A DNA stretch of 64,000 nt from contig NZ_JAGQBW010000002.1 in the NCBI RefSeq assembly GCF_024345835.1, positions 62,001 through 126,000 on the forward strand, read 5' to 3'. The translations under genes were made by a program, and so were the position numbers. The notes beneath the pieces are model-generated. The model was given only the letters and a program-made list of their open reading frames with translations. It ran no database searches and was not told the DNA's origin. The stretch comes from Synechococcus sp. HJ21-Hayes (GTDB lineage Bacteria > Cyanobacteriota > Cyanobacteriia > PCC-6307 > Cyanobiaceae). Below, piece by piece: positions 1-7,570 of the stretch. Positions within the stretch are counted from its first letter, which is position 1. Each line of letters starts with the position of its first letter.

Positions 1-1000
1 TCATCCGCAGGTGGGCGGCCCGGGCAGCCCGCAGGATCACGCTGATGCGCTCCCCCAGTAGGCCCGGAGCGTCATCAACCGAACCGCCCGGCGGCAGACC
101 GCTCCAAATCTCGCCGGCCGGCAGGTGGAGCAGCGGCAGGCCCACCTCCGCTGCGGCCTTGATCACCTGGCGGGCGCGGCGCTGGCCCTGCTCATCGTGA
201 TCAGAGAGATAGACGATGCCGGCCACACCGGCCTGCCGGAGGGCGCGGTAGCGCTCAGCGATCTGGGGGCTGCTGTGGGCGTGGCCCGGTTGGGTGGAGG
301 CGAGGAAGCCACCGCTGATCAGCAGGTCAGCGCACTTCTCCCCTTCCAGTTCAAGCAGCCAGTGGCCGCGGGCCTGCAGCAGCGACGGCCACTGGTACAT
401 GGGCCAAGGAGCTGGCCCGGCGCCGCGCTGCCAGCCCTGGTCGGTGCGGTGGTTGGCGTAAAAAACCTTGCCGCCGGATCGATCAACGCGGCTGACGCGC
501 TGGTGGTCGGAGTAGGCGTAGGGGCTGCCGGTGGGCAGCGGCGCTGCCTGCTCATCGAGCAGCGCCAGGTGGAATGCCGGCACCGCTTCTGGCAAGGGGG
601 GCGGCGTGGGGTCTGCAGAAGCCAGCAGGCCATCCCAGGAGACAGGGGGCTCCGCTCGCTGCGCTGCGACAGGAGGGGGTAGCGCAGCCCGCAGCGGTTT
701 TGGTTGTTCCAATCTGAGGTGGGCCTCGAGGTGGCGGGCGGCGGTCGCAAAATCCCAGCCGGTCACGCGCAGCAGCAGGTCCATGCCGCTGCCGCCACCG
801 CCGCTGCGCTCGCGCCCACCGCACTGGTTGCAGTACCAGCCGCCGGGCCCGTCGTCGCGGTCCCAGCGGTAGCGATCGGTGCCGCCGCAGGCGGGGCAGG
901 GCTGGTGCCGGTCCTGCAGCTGCTCCGGGGTCAGGCCGGCCAGTTCCGCCAGGAGCCGGGGCCAGTGGCCATCAGCTGCGAGCAGCACATCGCTCGCCAT
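1..1000 (-). CDS. Zinc-finger/TOPRIM DNA primase of a mobile element, C-terminus beyond window
   Basis: The frame is open from the ATG at 1000 to the left edge, giving 333 codons without a stop, so the 3' end is missing. Residues 35-38 (CPAC) and 57-60 (CNQC) form a four-cysteine zinc-binding domain like that of phage T7 gp4-type primases. Residues about 215-275 form a TOPRIM domain, with an acidic ELEGEK stretch and then the DHDEQG metal-binding motif. Such enzymes make RNA primers for phage or plasmid replication; whether a helicase domain follows cannot be seen. The start shares one base with the stop of the small upstream gene (TGATG), so the two are probably translationally coupled. Confidence 0.85.
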   Translation of the reverse strand, partial: MASDVLLAADGHWPRLLAELAGLTPEQLQDRHQPCPACGGTDRYRWDRDDGPGGWYCNQCGGRERSGGGGSGMDLLLRVTGWDFATAARHLEAHLRLEQPKPLRAALPPPVAAQRAEPPVSWDGLLASADPTPPPLPEAVPAFHLALLDEQAAPLPTGSPYAYSDHQRVSRVDRSGGKVFYANHRTDQGWQRGAGPAPWPMYQWPSLLQARGHWLLELEGEKCADLLISGGFLASTQPGHAHSSPQIAERYRALRQAGVAGIVYLSDHDEQGQRRARQVIKAAAEVGLPLLHLPAGEIWSGLPPGGSVDDAPGLLGERISVILRAARAAHLRM

Positions 1001-1200
1001 CAGCGCAGGGAAGCCCCGTAGCTGGAGAGGGAGTCGCTGGATAGGGAATCGCTGGGAGCAGGGGGCAGCCTGCGCTCGTCGCCGCGCATCACCTGCACCA
1101 GGGTGCGCCTGACGAAGGAGGCGCGGCTTTCGATGCCGTCGGCGTTGCGGTCGATCCAGGCGACGACGGGCTCAGGGAGCTGCAGCTGTACGCGCTTCAT
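1000..1200 (-). CDS. Small ribbon-helix-helix (CopG/Arc-like) DNA-binding protein
   Basis: This is a 66-residue protein. Its first 45 residues have the beta strand (KRVQLQLPEPVVAWID) followed by two helices (SRASFVRRTLVQVM) expected of a ribbon-helix-helix dimer. The tail is Ser/Asp-rich. It lies directly upstream of the primase, overlaps it by one base and is divergent from the helicase gene, with 81 bases between the two starts. It is a good candidate regulator of that divergent promoter. The fold is read from pattern only; the target is inferred. Confidence 0.6.
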   Translation of the reverse strand: MKRVQLQLPEPVVAWIDRNADGIESRASFVRRTLVQVMRGDERRLPPAPSDSLSSDSLSSYGASLR

Positions 1201-1281
1201 GATGACGGTGGAGTGCTACCGCAAAAGCCTAGCAATAGTTTCAGGTAGCCCTAAAGTCTGGCGAAGTGCTGTCGGCGTGCC

Positions 1282-2676
1282 GTGGCCATCGCCCTGCGTC
1301 CTTACCAATTGGAGGCCGTGCAGCGGGTCCGGCTTGCCTTCCTGGAGGGGCACCGCGCCGTGCTGTTTGTGCTGCCCACCGGTGGTGGCAAGACGGTGGT
1401 GTTCAGCCACATCGCCCAGCAGGCGGCAGCGCGCGGTAACCGCATCGCCGTGCTGGTGCACCGGGCCGAGTTGCTGGAGCAGGCCTCCCGCGCCCTGGCG
1501 GACCTAGGAGTGGAGCACGGCCTGATCGCTGCCGGCCGCTCGATGAACCTGCGGGCACCGGTGCAGGTGGCCTCGGTGGGGTCCCTGGCCCGGCGCTTAT
1601 CGATGCTGCCGCGCGATTTCTTCCAGCTGCTGGTGGTTGATGAGAGTCACCACGCGAGCGCCTCCACCTGGGCGAAGGCACTGGAGCACTTCAACACCGC
1701 CAAGGTGCTCGGCGTCACGGCGACACCCTGCCGCAGCGACGGCCAGCCTCTCGGTGCCTGGTTCTCCTGCATGGTGCTCGGTCCCACTCCCGCCTGGCTG
1801 AGCGACAACGGCTACCTGGCGCCGGCCCGGGTCTATGCCCCACCGATCGGCTTTTCAGCCAAGGGGCTGCGGCGCCGGATGGGCGATTTCGATCTGCGCC
1901 AGGCCGCCGGTGCCCTCGGCGGCAGCCGCATCCTGGGCGATGCGGTCAGCCACTACCAGCGCCACCTGGAAGGCCGCACGGCGATTGCCTTCTGCTGCTC
2001 GATCGCCCATGCCCAGGCGGTGGCCGAGGCCTTCACCGAACGGGGGATCAGGGCGGCCAGCATCGACGGCAGCCAGGATGTAGGCACGCGCAGGCAGCTG
2101 CTGGAGCAGCTGGGGTCCGGTGAGCTGAAGGTGCTCACCAGCTGCAGCCTGATCGGTGAGGGGGTGGATGTGCCCTCGGTGGGCGGCTGCTTGCTGCTGC
2201 GGCCCACCCAGAGCCTGGCGCTGCACCTGCAGATGATCGGCCGCTGCCTGCGCCCGCAGCCAGGGAAGACCGCGGTGATCCTCGATCACGTCGGCAACAT
2301 CGAGCGGCTCGGGCACCACCTCGATGAGCAGGAGTGGAGCCTTGATGGAGTCAAGAAGCGTGAGCAGAGCAAGGCCCCGCCTGTGAAGACCTGCCCGCAG
2401 TGCTTCTGCGCCCTGGCCAGCACGCTCAGCGTTTGCCCGGAATGCGGACATGTGTTCCGGCCGGAGCGCCAGAAGCTGATCACGGTGGAAGGTGAGCTGC
2501 GGGAAATCAACCAGCAGGAGCTGCGCCGCCAACGGAAGCGGGAGCAGAGCCGAGCCCGAACCGCCACGGAGCTGGAGGCCCTGGGAACCCAGCGCGGCAT
2601 GAAGAACCCCAAGGGCTGGGCACGCCATGTGATCGCCAGCCGCCAGACGCGAGGACATTGGAGCCTGCTGGCGTGA
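1282..2676 (+). CDS. Superfamily 2 DEAD/DEAH-type helicase with C-terminal zinc ribbon
   Basis: The 464-residue protein starts at GTG 1282. Motif I (PTGGGKT) lies near residue 33 and motif II (DESH) near residue 118. The helicase C-terminal domain ends with a motif VI-like QMIGRCLRP. A CPQC...CPECG zinc ribbon follows near residues 373-393, then a charged helix. This architecture is typical of ATP-dependent helicases carried by phages and islands for replication or recombination. Its stop codon overlaps the GTG start of the VRR-NUC gene, so the pair looks like a two-gene unit. The alternative reading, a restriction-type helicase subunit, is less likely because no methylase is in view. Confidence 0.85.
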   Translation: MAIALRPYQLEAVQRVRLAFLEGHRAVLFVLPTGGGKTVVFSHIAQQAAARGNRIAVLVHRAELLEQASRALADLGVEHGLIAAGRSMNLRAPVQVASVGSLARRLSMLPRDFFQLLVVDESHHASASTWAKALEHFNTAKVLGVTATPCRSDGQPLGAWFSCMVLGPTPAWLSDNGYLAPARVYAPPIGFSAKGLRRRMGDFDLRQAAGALGGSRILGDAVSHYQRHLEGRTAIAFCCSIAHAQAVAEAFTERGIRAASIDGSQDVGTRRQLLEQLGSGELKVLTSCSLIGEGVDVPSVGGCLLLRPTQSLALHLQMIGRCLRPQPGKTAVILDHVGNIERLGHHLDEQEWSLDGVKKREQSKAPPVKTCPQCFCALASTLSVCPECGHVFRPERQKLITVEGELREINQQELRRQRKREQSRARTATELEALGTQRGMKNPKGWARHVIASRQTRGHWSLLA

Positions 2677-3017
2677 GCGAGCAGGAGCTACAGCAACGGA
2701 TTCGGCTGCAGCTGGGCTCAAGTCCAGTGCGGCTGTGGCGCAACAACGTCGGTGCGTTGCGGGATGAACGCGGCCGGCTGGTGACCTATGGGTTGTGCAA
2801 AGGCAGCAGCGACCTGATCGGCCTGCGCCAGGTGCTGATCGGCCCGGAGCACCTGGGCCAAACCTTGGCGGTGTTCAGCGCCATCGAGGTGAAGGCCCCG
2901 AAGGGAAGGCTGCGGGTGGAGCAGCGCTCGTTCCTTGAGCTGGTGGAACGCTTTGGTGGCTACAGCGGCGTTGCCACGAGTGTCGAAGAAGCCGCGCGGG
3001 TGCTGAGGCTCAGCTGA
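2673..3017 (+). CDS. VRR-NUC domain nuclease
   Basis: The 114-residue protein fits the small stand-alone VRR-NUC family of PD-(D/E)XK nucleases that act on branched DNA in phages. The visible pattern is a basic N-terminus, KGSSDLIGL containing the metal-binding Asp, and then SAIEVKAPKGRL supplying the E-x-K catalytic pair, followed by a Q-containing helix. The start was set at GTG 2673, which overlaps the helicase stop as GTGA. A TTG nine residues upstream keeps the same frame. Pairing with an SF2 helicase suggests joint work on replication or recombination intermediates. Confidence 0.8.
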   Translation: MSEQELQQRIRLQLGSSPVRLWRNNVGALRDERGRLVTYGLCKGSSDLIGLRQVLIGPEHLGQTLAVFSAIEVKAPKGRLRVEQRSFLELVERFGGYSGVATSVEEAARVLRLS

Positions 3018-3146
3018 TCAGGCCGGTGAGGCTTGGCTCAGGCCCCGTAACTGTCACCGCTGATCGAGCTCATGATGCCCGTAACAGCCTGTCACGAAGC
3101 CGACCATTGGGGGTTGGTGCTTAGCAAGAAGCACGGGATACTTTAA

Positions 3147-3166
3147 GGGTTCCCAAACGGTAACCC
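3147..3166. promoter_or_regulatory. Operator-like imperfect dyad directly before the repressor start
   Basis: The sequence GGGTTCCCAAACGGTAACCC has matching ends (GGGTT/AACCC) and ends one base before the ATG at 3168. A near-identical copy, differing at four positions, lies at 3942-3961 at the head of the rightward operon. With no room for a ribosome-binding site, the mRNA may be leaderless, as lambda cI mRNA is. The operator role is inferred from position and repetition. Confidence 0.6.
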
Positions 3167-3167
3167 T

Positions 3168-3851
3168 ATGCAAAGCCTGCAGGACAAGCTGGATGCGGCC
3201 CGAGTGCAGTTCGGCAAGTTCCTGCGGAACTGGCGCAAGAGCAACGACTGGTCCGTCACCACCGCCCAGGACTGGGCCAAGGCCTGCCCAGGGCTGATCC
3301 CCTGGCCGCTGCGGGTAGCCGGCGGCCAGTGGGGCAACCTGGAGAACAGCAAGGTGTTGCAGCCCCAGCCCAGCACCTTCATCCAGCTGGCGGTGCTCAA
3401 CGAGTGCCTGGTGCAAGAGGAGCGGGGCGCGATCAAGGACCGGTTGCTGCGCGATCGGGTGCAGCGAGCCAGGCCAGTGCTTCATGCCGACGGCCGCCCC
3501 TGGGGCGCTGAGGACTGGTTCGCCTGCTACATCGGCAAGCTGGAGGGGCCCGCCGAACTCTGGCCATGCCAGGAGGAGATCGACGCCGAGGCTGAGACCA
3601 AGCGGCTACGCAGCCTGTTCGATCAGGCCCTGGAACTAGTCGGGCTGCGGCCGGTGTCCGCCGCGATGCAGGTGTTGCGCAAGGCGGGAGATCTGCCGAT
3701 GGAGCAAGTAGTGGCGATCGAGAACGCCCTGTTTGCCGGGGAGCGGCTGGGCCCGGCCCTCGTCCCGATCGCCCGTGAGGCCTTGCATGCCTGGGTGAAG
3801 GAGGTGGCCCCGGAGCTGGAGCCCAGCGAGCCTCTCAGCAAGGCGGCTTAA
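3168..3851 (+). CDS. Probable XRE/CI-type repressor of the integrated element
   Basis: The 227-residue protein has at residues 14-60 a pattern resembling a divergent Cro/CI helix-turn-helix: FGKFLRNWRKSNDWS, then a second helix, then QWGNLEN where XRE proteins have the recognition helix and S.IE. A long region without recognised motifs follows; no Ser/Lys LexA-type autocleavage motif is obvious. An operator-like dyad abuts its start, and the same dyad heads the downstream operon. That is the layout expected of an autoregulated element repressor. The fold assignment is tentative and the role rests on context. Confidence 0.5.
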   Translation: MQSLQDKLDAARVQFGKFLRNWRKSNDWSVTTAQDWAKACPGLIPWPLRVAGGQWGNLENSKVLQPQPSTFIQLAVLNECLVQEERGAIKDRLLRDRVQRARPVLHADGRPWGAEDWFACYIGKLEGPAELWPCQEEIDAEAETKRLRSLFDQALELVGLRPVSAAMQVLRKAGDLPMEQVVAIENALFAGERLGPALVPIAREALHAWVKEVAPELEPSEPLSKAA

Positions 3852-3879
3852 CAGGCGCAGAGGATGCCAAAAAGCAGCA

Positions 3880-3903
3880 GGTAGCGCCGTCGCGTGCGCT
3901 ACC
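3880..3903. repeat. 8-bp inverted repeat after the repressor gene
   Basis: GGTAGCGC and GCGCTACC are separated by eight bases, 28 bases after the repressor stop. Plus-strand sequence after the stem is A-rich, not T-rich, so it is not a classic rightward terminator. It could be a weak terminator, an mRNA end-stabilising hairpin or a further protein site upstream of the second operator. Confidence 0.5.
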
Positions 3904-3941
3904 AAAAAAGCATTTATGCGGTACCGGAATACCTGACTTAA

Positions 3942-3961
3942 GGGTTCCCGAATGGATAACC
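3942..3961. promoter_or_regulatory. Second copy of the operator-like dyad, at head of the recombination operon
   Basis: The sequence GGGTTCCCGAATGGATAACC matches the copy at 3147-3166 at 16 of 20 positions. The match extends upstream through TTAA and a nearby ATAC. It overlaps the first possible start codon (3952) of the rightward operon. Binding by the adjacent repressor would block transcription or translation of the whole run 3952-8764. That function is inferred. Confidence 0.6.
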
Positions 3962-4332
3962 GCAGGGGTAGCGTTGGCATCCTTCTTTGCGGAAAGGTGA
4001 ATCAACGCGAACGAGTCTTTACGGCTTCCCACTCCTTGCCCCCTGCTTCCAAGGGGTTGCAACGCTCCGATCTGGAGCACTACATCCTGATCCAGGCCTC
4101 CTTCTCCGCCGCCCTGGCCCAATGGCAGCAGCGTTGGCGGGCGATCACAACCGACTCACTGGCGGCACTAGCCGGCCACGGCATCGCCATCAGCTTCCGG
4201 CAGAGCATTTGCGGGAGCTACGTGGCAACGCTGCTGCACTCCGGCGGCGGCGGGATTGATTCAGGTCTCTGCCCCTCGCTGCTAGAAGCGCGGCGCATCG
4301 TCCTGGGCTATGGCCTGGAGGATTCCCCATGA
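3952..4332 (+). CDS. Unknown protein, first gene of the element's recombination operon
   Basis: The frame encodes 126 residues from ATG 3952, but that ATG lies inside the operator. Translation may be leaderless, or may start later at GTG 3997 or TTG 4057. From about residue 36 onward the protein looks structured, with helices around LEHYILIQASFSAALAQWQQRWR and a C-terminal LLEARRIVLGYG. No known domain was recognised. Its stop overlaps the next start as ATGA, so it is probably coupled to the RecE-like gene. The 5' end is uncertain. Confidence 0.5.
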   Translation: MDNRRGSVGILLCGKVNQRERVFTASHSLPPASKGLQRSDLEHYILIQASFSAALAQWQQRWRAITTDSLAALAGHGIAISFRQSICGSYVATLLHSGGGGIDSGLCPSLLEARRIVLGYGLEDSP

Positions 4333-5177
4333 GCAATTTCTCTCTGGCGGAGTATCACCGCCATCCCGCCTGGTCCCCCACGGCGCTCAAGGCTGCAGTG
4401 ACAGGCACGATGCGGACCTGGAGCCATCGTTTCGGGCCAGGGGCCGCAAAATTCGTTCCCTCGGCAGACATGGTCAAAGGCGATCTGGTCGATGCCCTGC
4501 TGACGCCCCCCTTTCGGATTGATGACCGGTTCGCGGCGTATCGATCAATCGCCCGCAACACCAAGATCGGCGCCGCCAACTGCGCAGAAGCGGAAGCTGC
4601 CGGACTGACGCCAGTCAGCGTCGAGATGGTGGAGCAGGCCCAGCGCATCGCTGATGCCCTCCACGCCGACCCAGTGGTGGGAGAGGTGCTGGCGGCCCTG
4701 GACCCGTCGCTCAGCCAGCAGCCCCACTTCTGGCAAGACGAAGCGGGCCGGCACTGCCGCTGCCTCCCAGATGTGGTCACCAGCGACGGCCGGCTGTTTG
4801 ACCTCAAGAAGACCCGCAGCGCTGTGCCGCGGAAGTTCTACTGGCAGGCCAAGGACCTGGCCTACGACCTGCAGCTGGCCCACCTGGCCCTGGGCCATGA
4901 GGACCGCCATGGGCAGCCGCCGCTCGAGACCGGTGTGATCGCCTTTGAGTGGCCTAGCGATCTGGCCGCCCCGATCGACTGCAGCCTGCTCATCTTTGAT
5001 GGGCAAGACCTGGAAAAAGGTCTGCAGCGGCGGGAGGAGGCCTTCCGGCGGATCGCCGAATGCCAGGCCACTGGCAGCTGGCCGAGTCACGGGCGCCAGG
5101 CATTCCGTCCTGTCTTTCAAGATTTCAGCCTTCCCGAAACCATAGGCATTGATTTGGATTCCATTGACCTCTTCTAA
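4329..5177 (+). CDS. RecE-like PD-(D/E)XK exonuclease
   Basis: The 282-residue protein matches the phage exonuclease VIII / PDDEXK-like family often paired with RecT. Near residue 39 is a conserved AKFVPSADMVKGDLVDALL helix. The catalytic core follows, with CLPDVV supplying the Asp and LFDLKKTR supplying D-x-K near residues 157-160. Then comes a Q/Y-containing helix (DLAYDLQLAHL). The enzyme should resect double-stranded ends to leave single strands for the annealing protein encoded next. Neighbours overlap on both sides (ATGA before, TAATG after). Confidence 0.8.
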   Translation: MSNFSLAEYHRHPAWSPTALKAAVTGTMRTWSHRFGPGAAKFVPSADMVKGDLVDALLTPPFRIDDRFAAYRSIARNTKIGAANCAEAEAAGLTPVSVEMVEQAQRIADALHADPVVGEVLAALDPSLSQQPHFWQDEAGRHCRCLPDVVTSDGRLFDLKKTRSAVPRKFYWQAKDLAYDLQLAHLALGHEDRHGQPPLETGVIAFEWPSDLAAPIDCSLLIFDGQDLEKGLQRREEAFRRIAECQATGSWPSHGRQAFRPVFQDFSLPETIGIDLDSIDLF

Positions 5178-6520
5178 TGAACGACTCCACCCTCTCCACC
5201 AGTTCAGGTCCATCACCTTCCTCAGCCCTGGCCCCAGCGACAGACACCCTGCAGGTGTTCAGCGGCATCGCCGCCTTTGACGCCGCCCAGCGCATGGCCA
5301 AAGCCCTGTGCTCCTCAACTCTTGTTCCCAAGGAGTACCAGGGGCAGCAGGGGCTGGCCAACAGCTTGATCGCCCTGGAGATCGCCGGCCGCATGCGCCT
5401 CTCACCGCTAGTGGTGATGCAGAACATGACGCCGATCCACGGGCGACCGACCTGGAGCAGCAAGTTCCTGATCGCCACGGTTAATGCCAGCGGCCGCTTC
5501 TCGCCGCTGCGCTTTGTCTTTGACGCCAAGGAGCAGCCCAGCAGTTGCTACGCGGTAGCCACCGATAAGGCCACCGGTGAGGTGCTTGAGGGGGAAACCA
5601 TCACCCTGGAGCTGGCCCGCAAGGAGGGCTGGTGGAGCCGCAAGGACCGCCAGGGCAACGAGACCAGCAAGTGGCAGACGATGACCGGCCAGATGCTGCG
5701 CTACCGCGCCGCGGTCTGGTGGTCCAACGTCTACTGCCCGGAGATCGCCCTGGGCTTGATCACCCAGGAGGAGGCGCTCGACATCGAGGCGGTCACGGTC
5801 CGAGAAGCTGGCAGGGCCAGCATTACTGGAGCTGAAATCCAGGCGCCACTTCAGGCCGCTGCGACATTGGGCCAGGCCGCTGAGAAGCCCGCTGGGCCAG
5901 CCGCCACGGCGCCGGAAAAAACCACCGCCCGGCGTACTGCAGCCAGCCCCCGCGCTGCCGCTGTACCCAATCCCTTACGCCCTCGCGAAGACAAAATGAT
6001 TCCGCCGGAAACCCAAAACAGCGCCACTGGGCGTATCGAGCCGTCCCATGGGGGAAGCGCTGAGGCAGATCAAGAGGTCATCGACGCCGAAATTGTGAGC
6101 ACCAGCGGGGCTGCACCGGAGCCGGCCACCCCAGCTGAGCACCAAGGCGAGCAGCAAACCGGGCAGCAGGAGGCCCTATCGCTGCAGGCCAGCGAGAACC
6201 CTGCCGCAGCAAACCAGCCAGCACCGCGGAGAAGCAGGAGCCAGGCCGCTGCTGCCTCGGCTCCAAGCCAGGCTCCAGCTCAAGAGGCTGCCCCAGCTCC
6301 AGAACCTGAATTGAATCCGGTGGAGGTGGGCCTCCGCCAGATCCCACACATCGCCACCGTGCTGGAGCTCGAGCGCGCCTACGGACGCGTCAACCAGCTG
6401 CTCAGCGCGGGCCAGATCAACGACGAGAACGCCGAGCGGCTCTGGAGCGCGATCTCCAGGCGCCGCCGGCAGCTTGAAGACTCCGAGAGCACCCAACAAA
6501 GCGCGGGGGCGGGGACATGA
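5177..6520 (+). CDS. recT: RecT-family single-strand annealing protein
   Basis: The 447-residue protein has a RecT core at residues about 30-215: MAKALCSSTLVPKEYQG, GRMRLSPLVVMQNM, GRPTWSSKFLIATVN and WQTMTGQMLRYRAAVWW are typical family landmarks. The second half (220-375) is a long Ala/Pro/Gln-rich low-complexity linker. A short helical C-terminal domain follows (QIPHIATVLELERAYGRVNQLL). RecT proteins anneal homologous single strands in phage recombination. The position between RecE-like nuclease and SSB confirms the module. The long linker and extra C-terminal domain are unusual; most RecT proteins are about 270-330 residues. Confidence 0.88.
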   Translation: MNDSTLSTSSGPSPSSALAPATDTLQVFSGIAAFDAAQRMAKALCSSTLVPKEYQGQQGLANSLIALEIAGRMRLSPLVVMQNMTPIHGRPTWSSKFLIATVNASGRFSPLRFVFDAKEQPSSCYAVATDKATGEVLEGETITLELARKEGWWSRKDRQGNETSKWQTMTGQMLRYRAAVWWSNVYCPEIALGLITQEEALDIEAVTVREAGRASITGAEIQAPLQAAATLGQAAEKPAGPAATAPEKTTARRTAASPRAAAVPNPLRPREDKMIPPETQNSATGRIEPSHGGSAEADQEVIDAEIVSTSGAAPEPATPAEHQGEQQTGQQEALSLQASENPAAANQPAPRRSRSQAAAASAPSQAPAQEAAPAPEPELNPVEVGLRQIPHIATVLELERAYGRVNQLLSAGQINDENAERLWSAISRRRRQLEDSESTQQSAGAGT

Positions 6521-6762
6521 GCACCTCCCCCCAGAAGCCGCGGCCACTACGCCAGCGGATCGGCAACCACAAGAAGACCATCGCCATGAACAACGACACC
6601 TTTGAGCGGGTCGATGCCTTCGCCCGCAGGCACAACATCACCTGGAGCGGGGCGCTGCACGAACTGGTGCGCACCCATCCGCTCATCGGCCTGCCGTCAC
6701 TGCTGGCAGTTCAGGAGCGCATCAAGGCCCGCACCGGCTCGACGCTCGAGGTGGAGGCATGA
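6517..6762 (+). CDS. Small protein with helix-rich, RHH-like C-terminal half
   Basis: The 81-residue basic protein overlaps both neighbours by ATGA. Residues 23-50 (AMNNDTFERVDAFARRHNITWSGALHELV) resemble the strand-helix-helix of ribbon-helix-helix proteins. The match is not strong enough for a firm assignment. It lies between recT and ssb, so it could regulate or assist the recombination module. No specific function can be given. Confidence 0.6.
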   Translation: MSTSPQKPRPLRQRIGNHKKTIAMNNDTFERVDAFARRHNITWSGALHELVRTHPLIGLPSLLAVQERIKARTGSTLEVEA

Positions 6763-7295
6763 GCATCAATCTGATCGTGCTGGTCGGCAATGCCGGCCGG
6801 GATCCGGAGCTGCGCTTTTTTGAAACCGGCAGCTGCGTCTGCGAGTTCACCCTGGCGGTGAACCGCCCGCCACGCGACGGCCAGCCCCAGGAGCCGCTCT
6901 GGGTGAACTGCAAGGCGTGGGGCAAAACCGCCCAGGTGGCGGGGGACTACCTGCGCAAGGGCAGCAAGGTGGCGATCGTCGGCCGGCTCGATTTCGAGCA
7001 GTGGAGTGACCGCAGCAGCGGTGAGATGCGCAGCAAGACCCTGGTGGTGATCGACCGCCTGGAGTTCTGTGGGAGCAAGAACGGTGCGCAGCAGATGGAA
7101 GGAGCAGCCGACTTGGCTGCCTTCTCCGCTGGCCAGTCCGTCAGTGGCTCGGCGTCTCAGACAGGAACCGCCGCTCCAGCGGGCTCCCGCAGTTCGAGCG
7201 CGGCGACATGGGGCGCACCCGCTGGAGTGCCAGCGCCGGCGGCCCCGGCCTGGTCCACCAGCGGCCCCATCAGCGACGAGGAGGTGCCCTTCTGA
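6759..7295 (+). CDS. ssb: Single-stranded DNA-binding protein
   Basis: The 178-residue SSB has an OB fold at residues 1-108: SINLIVLVGNAGRDPELRF, then FTLAVNR, WVNCKAWGKTAQVAGDYLRKGSKVAIVGRL and the closing TLVVIDRLEF. A flexible Ala/Ser/Pro-rich linker ends in the acidic tip DEEVPF, the conserved peptide that recruits partner enzymes. In this operon it serves the element's RecE/RecT module. It is probably distinct from the host's housekeeping SSB, which is not in view. Confidence 0.93.
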   Translation: MSINLIVLVGNAGRDPELRFFETGSCVCEFTLAVNRPPRDGQPQEPLWVNCKAWGKTAQVAGDYLRKGSKVAIVGRLDFEQWSDRSSGEMRSKTLVVIDRLEFCGSKNGAQQMEGAADLAAFSAGQSVSGSASQTGTAAPAGSRSSSAATWGAPAGVPAPAAPAWSTSGPISDEEVPF

Positions 7296-7570
7296 TGAGC
7301 CAGCACACCAACGTCCGCTTCGGCGGCAGGGGAAAGAGTCCCCAACTGCCGGCCTTCTGCCGCACCCGCCAGAGAAGCACCACCACCGTGGGGCTCAGAG
7401 CGCTGCAGCAGCTGCAGTGGCTGCTGTGGCTGCTGCTGGCCATTCAGCTGAGCACCCTGCTGTTGGTGCTCGCCGGCCCGGTGCCAGCTCCCCGGAGACC
7501 GCAGGCAGGAGCACCCCTCGCCACCACTGGCGCAGCTGGCGCCACTGTCCTCTCGCCTTCTCAGCTATGA
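7295..7570 (+). CDS. Small single-pass membrane protein, unknown
   Basis: The 91-residue protein begins at ATG 7295, sharing one base with the ssb stop (TGATG). It has a basic N-terminus, one hydrophobic helix at about residues 40-64 (QWLLWLLLAIQLSTLLLVLA) and a Pro/Ala-rich tail. Its stop overlaps the BRO gene start as ATGA. A membrane protein inside a recombination operon is unexpected. Superinfection exclusion or a lysis-related role are possible, but nothing in the sequence decides. Confidence 0.6.
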   Translation: MSQHTNVRFGGRGKSPQLPAFCRTRQRSTTTVGLRALQQLQWLLWLLLAIQLSTLLLVLAGPVPAPRRPQAGAPLATTGAAGATVLSPSQL

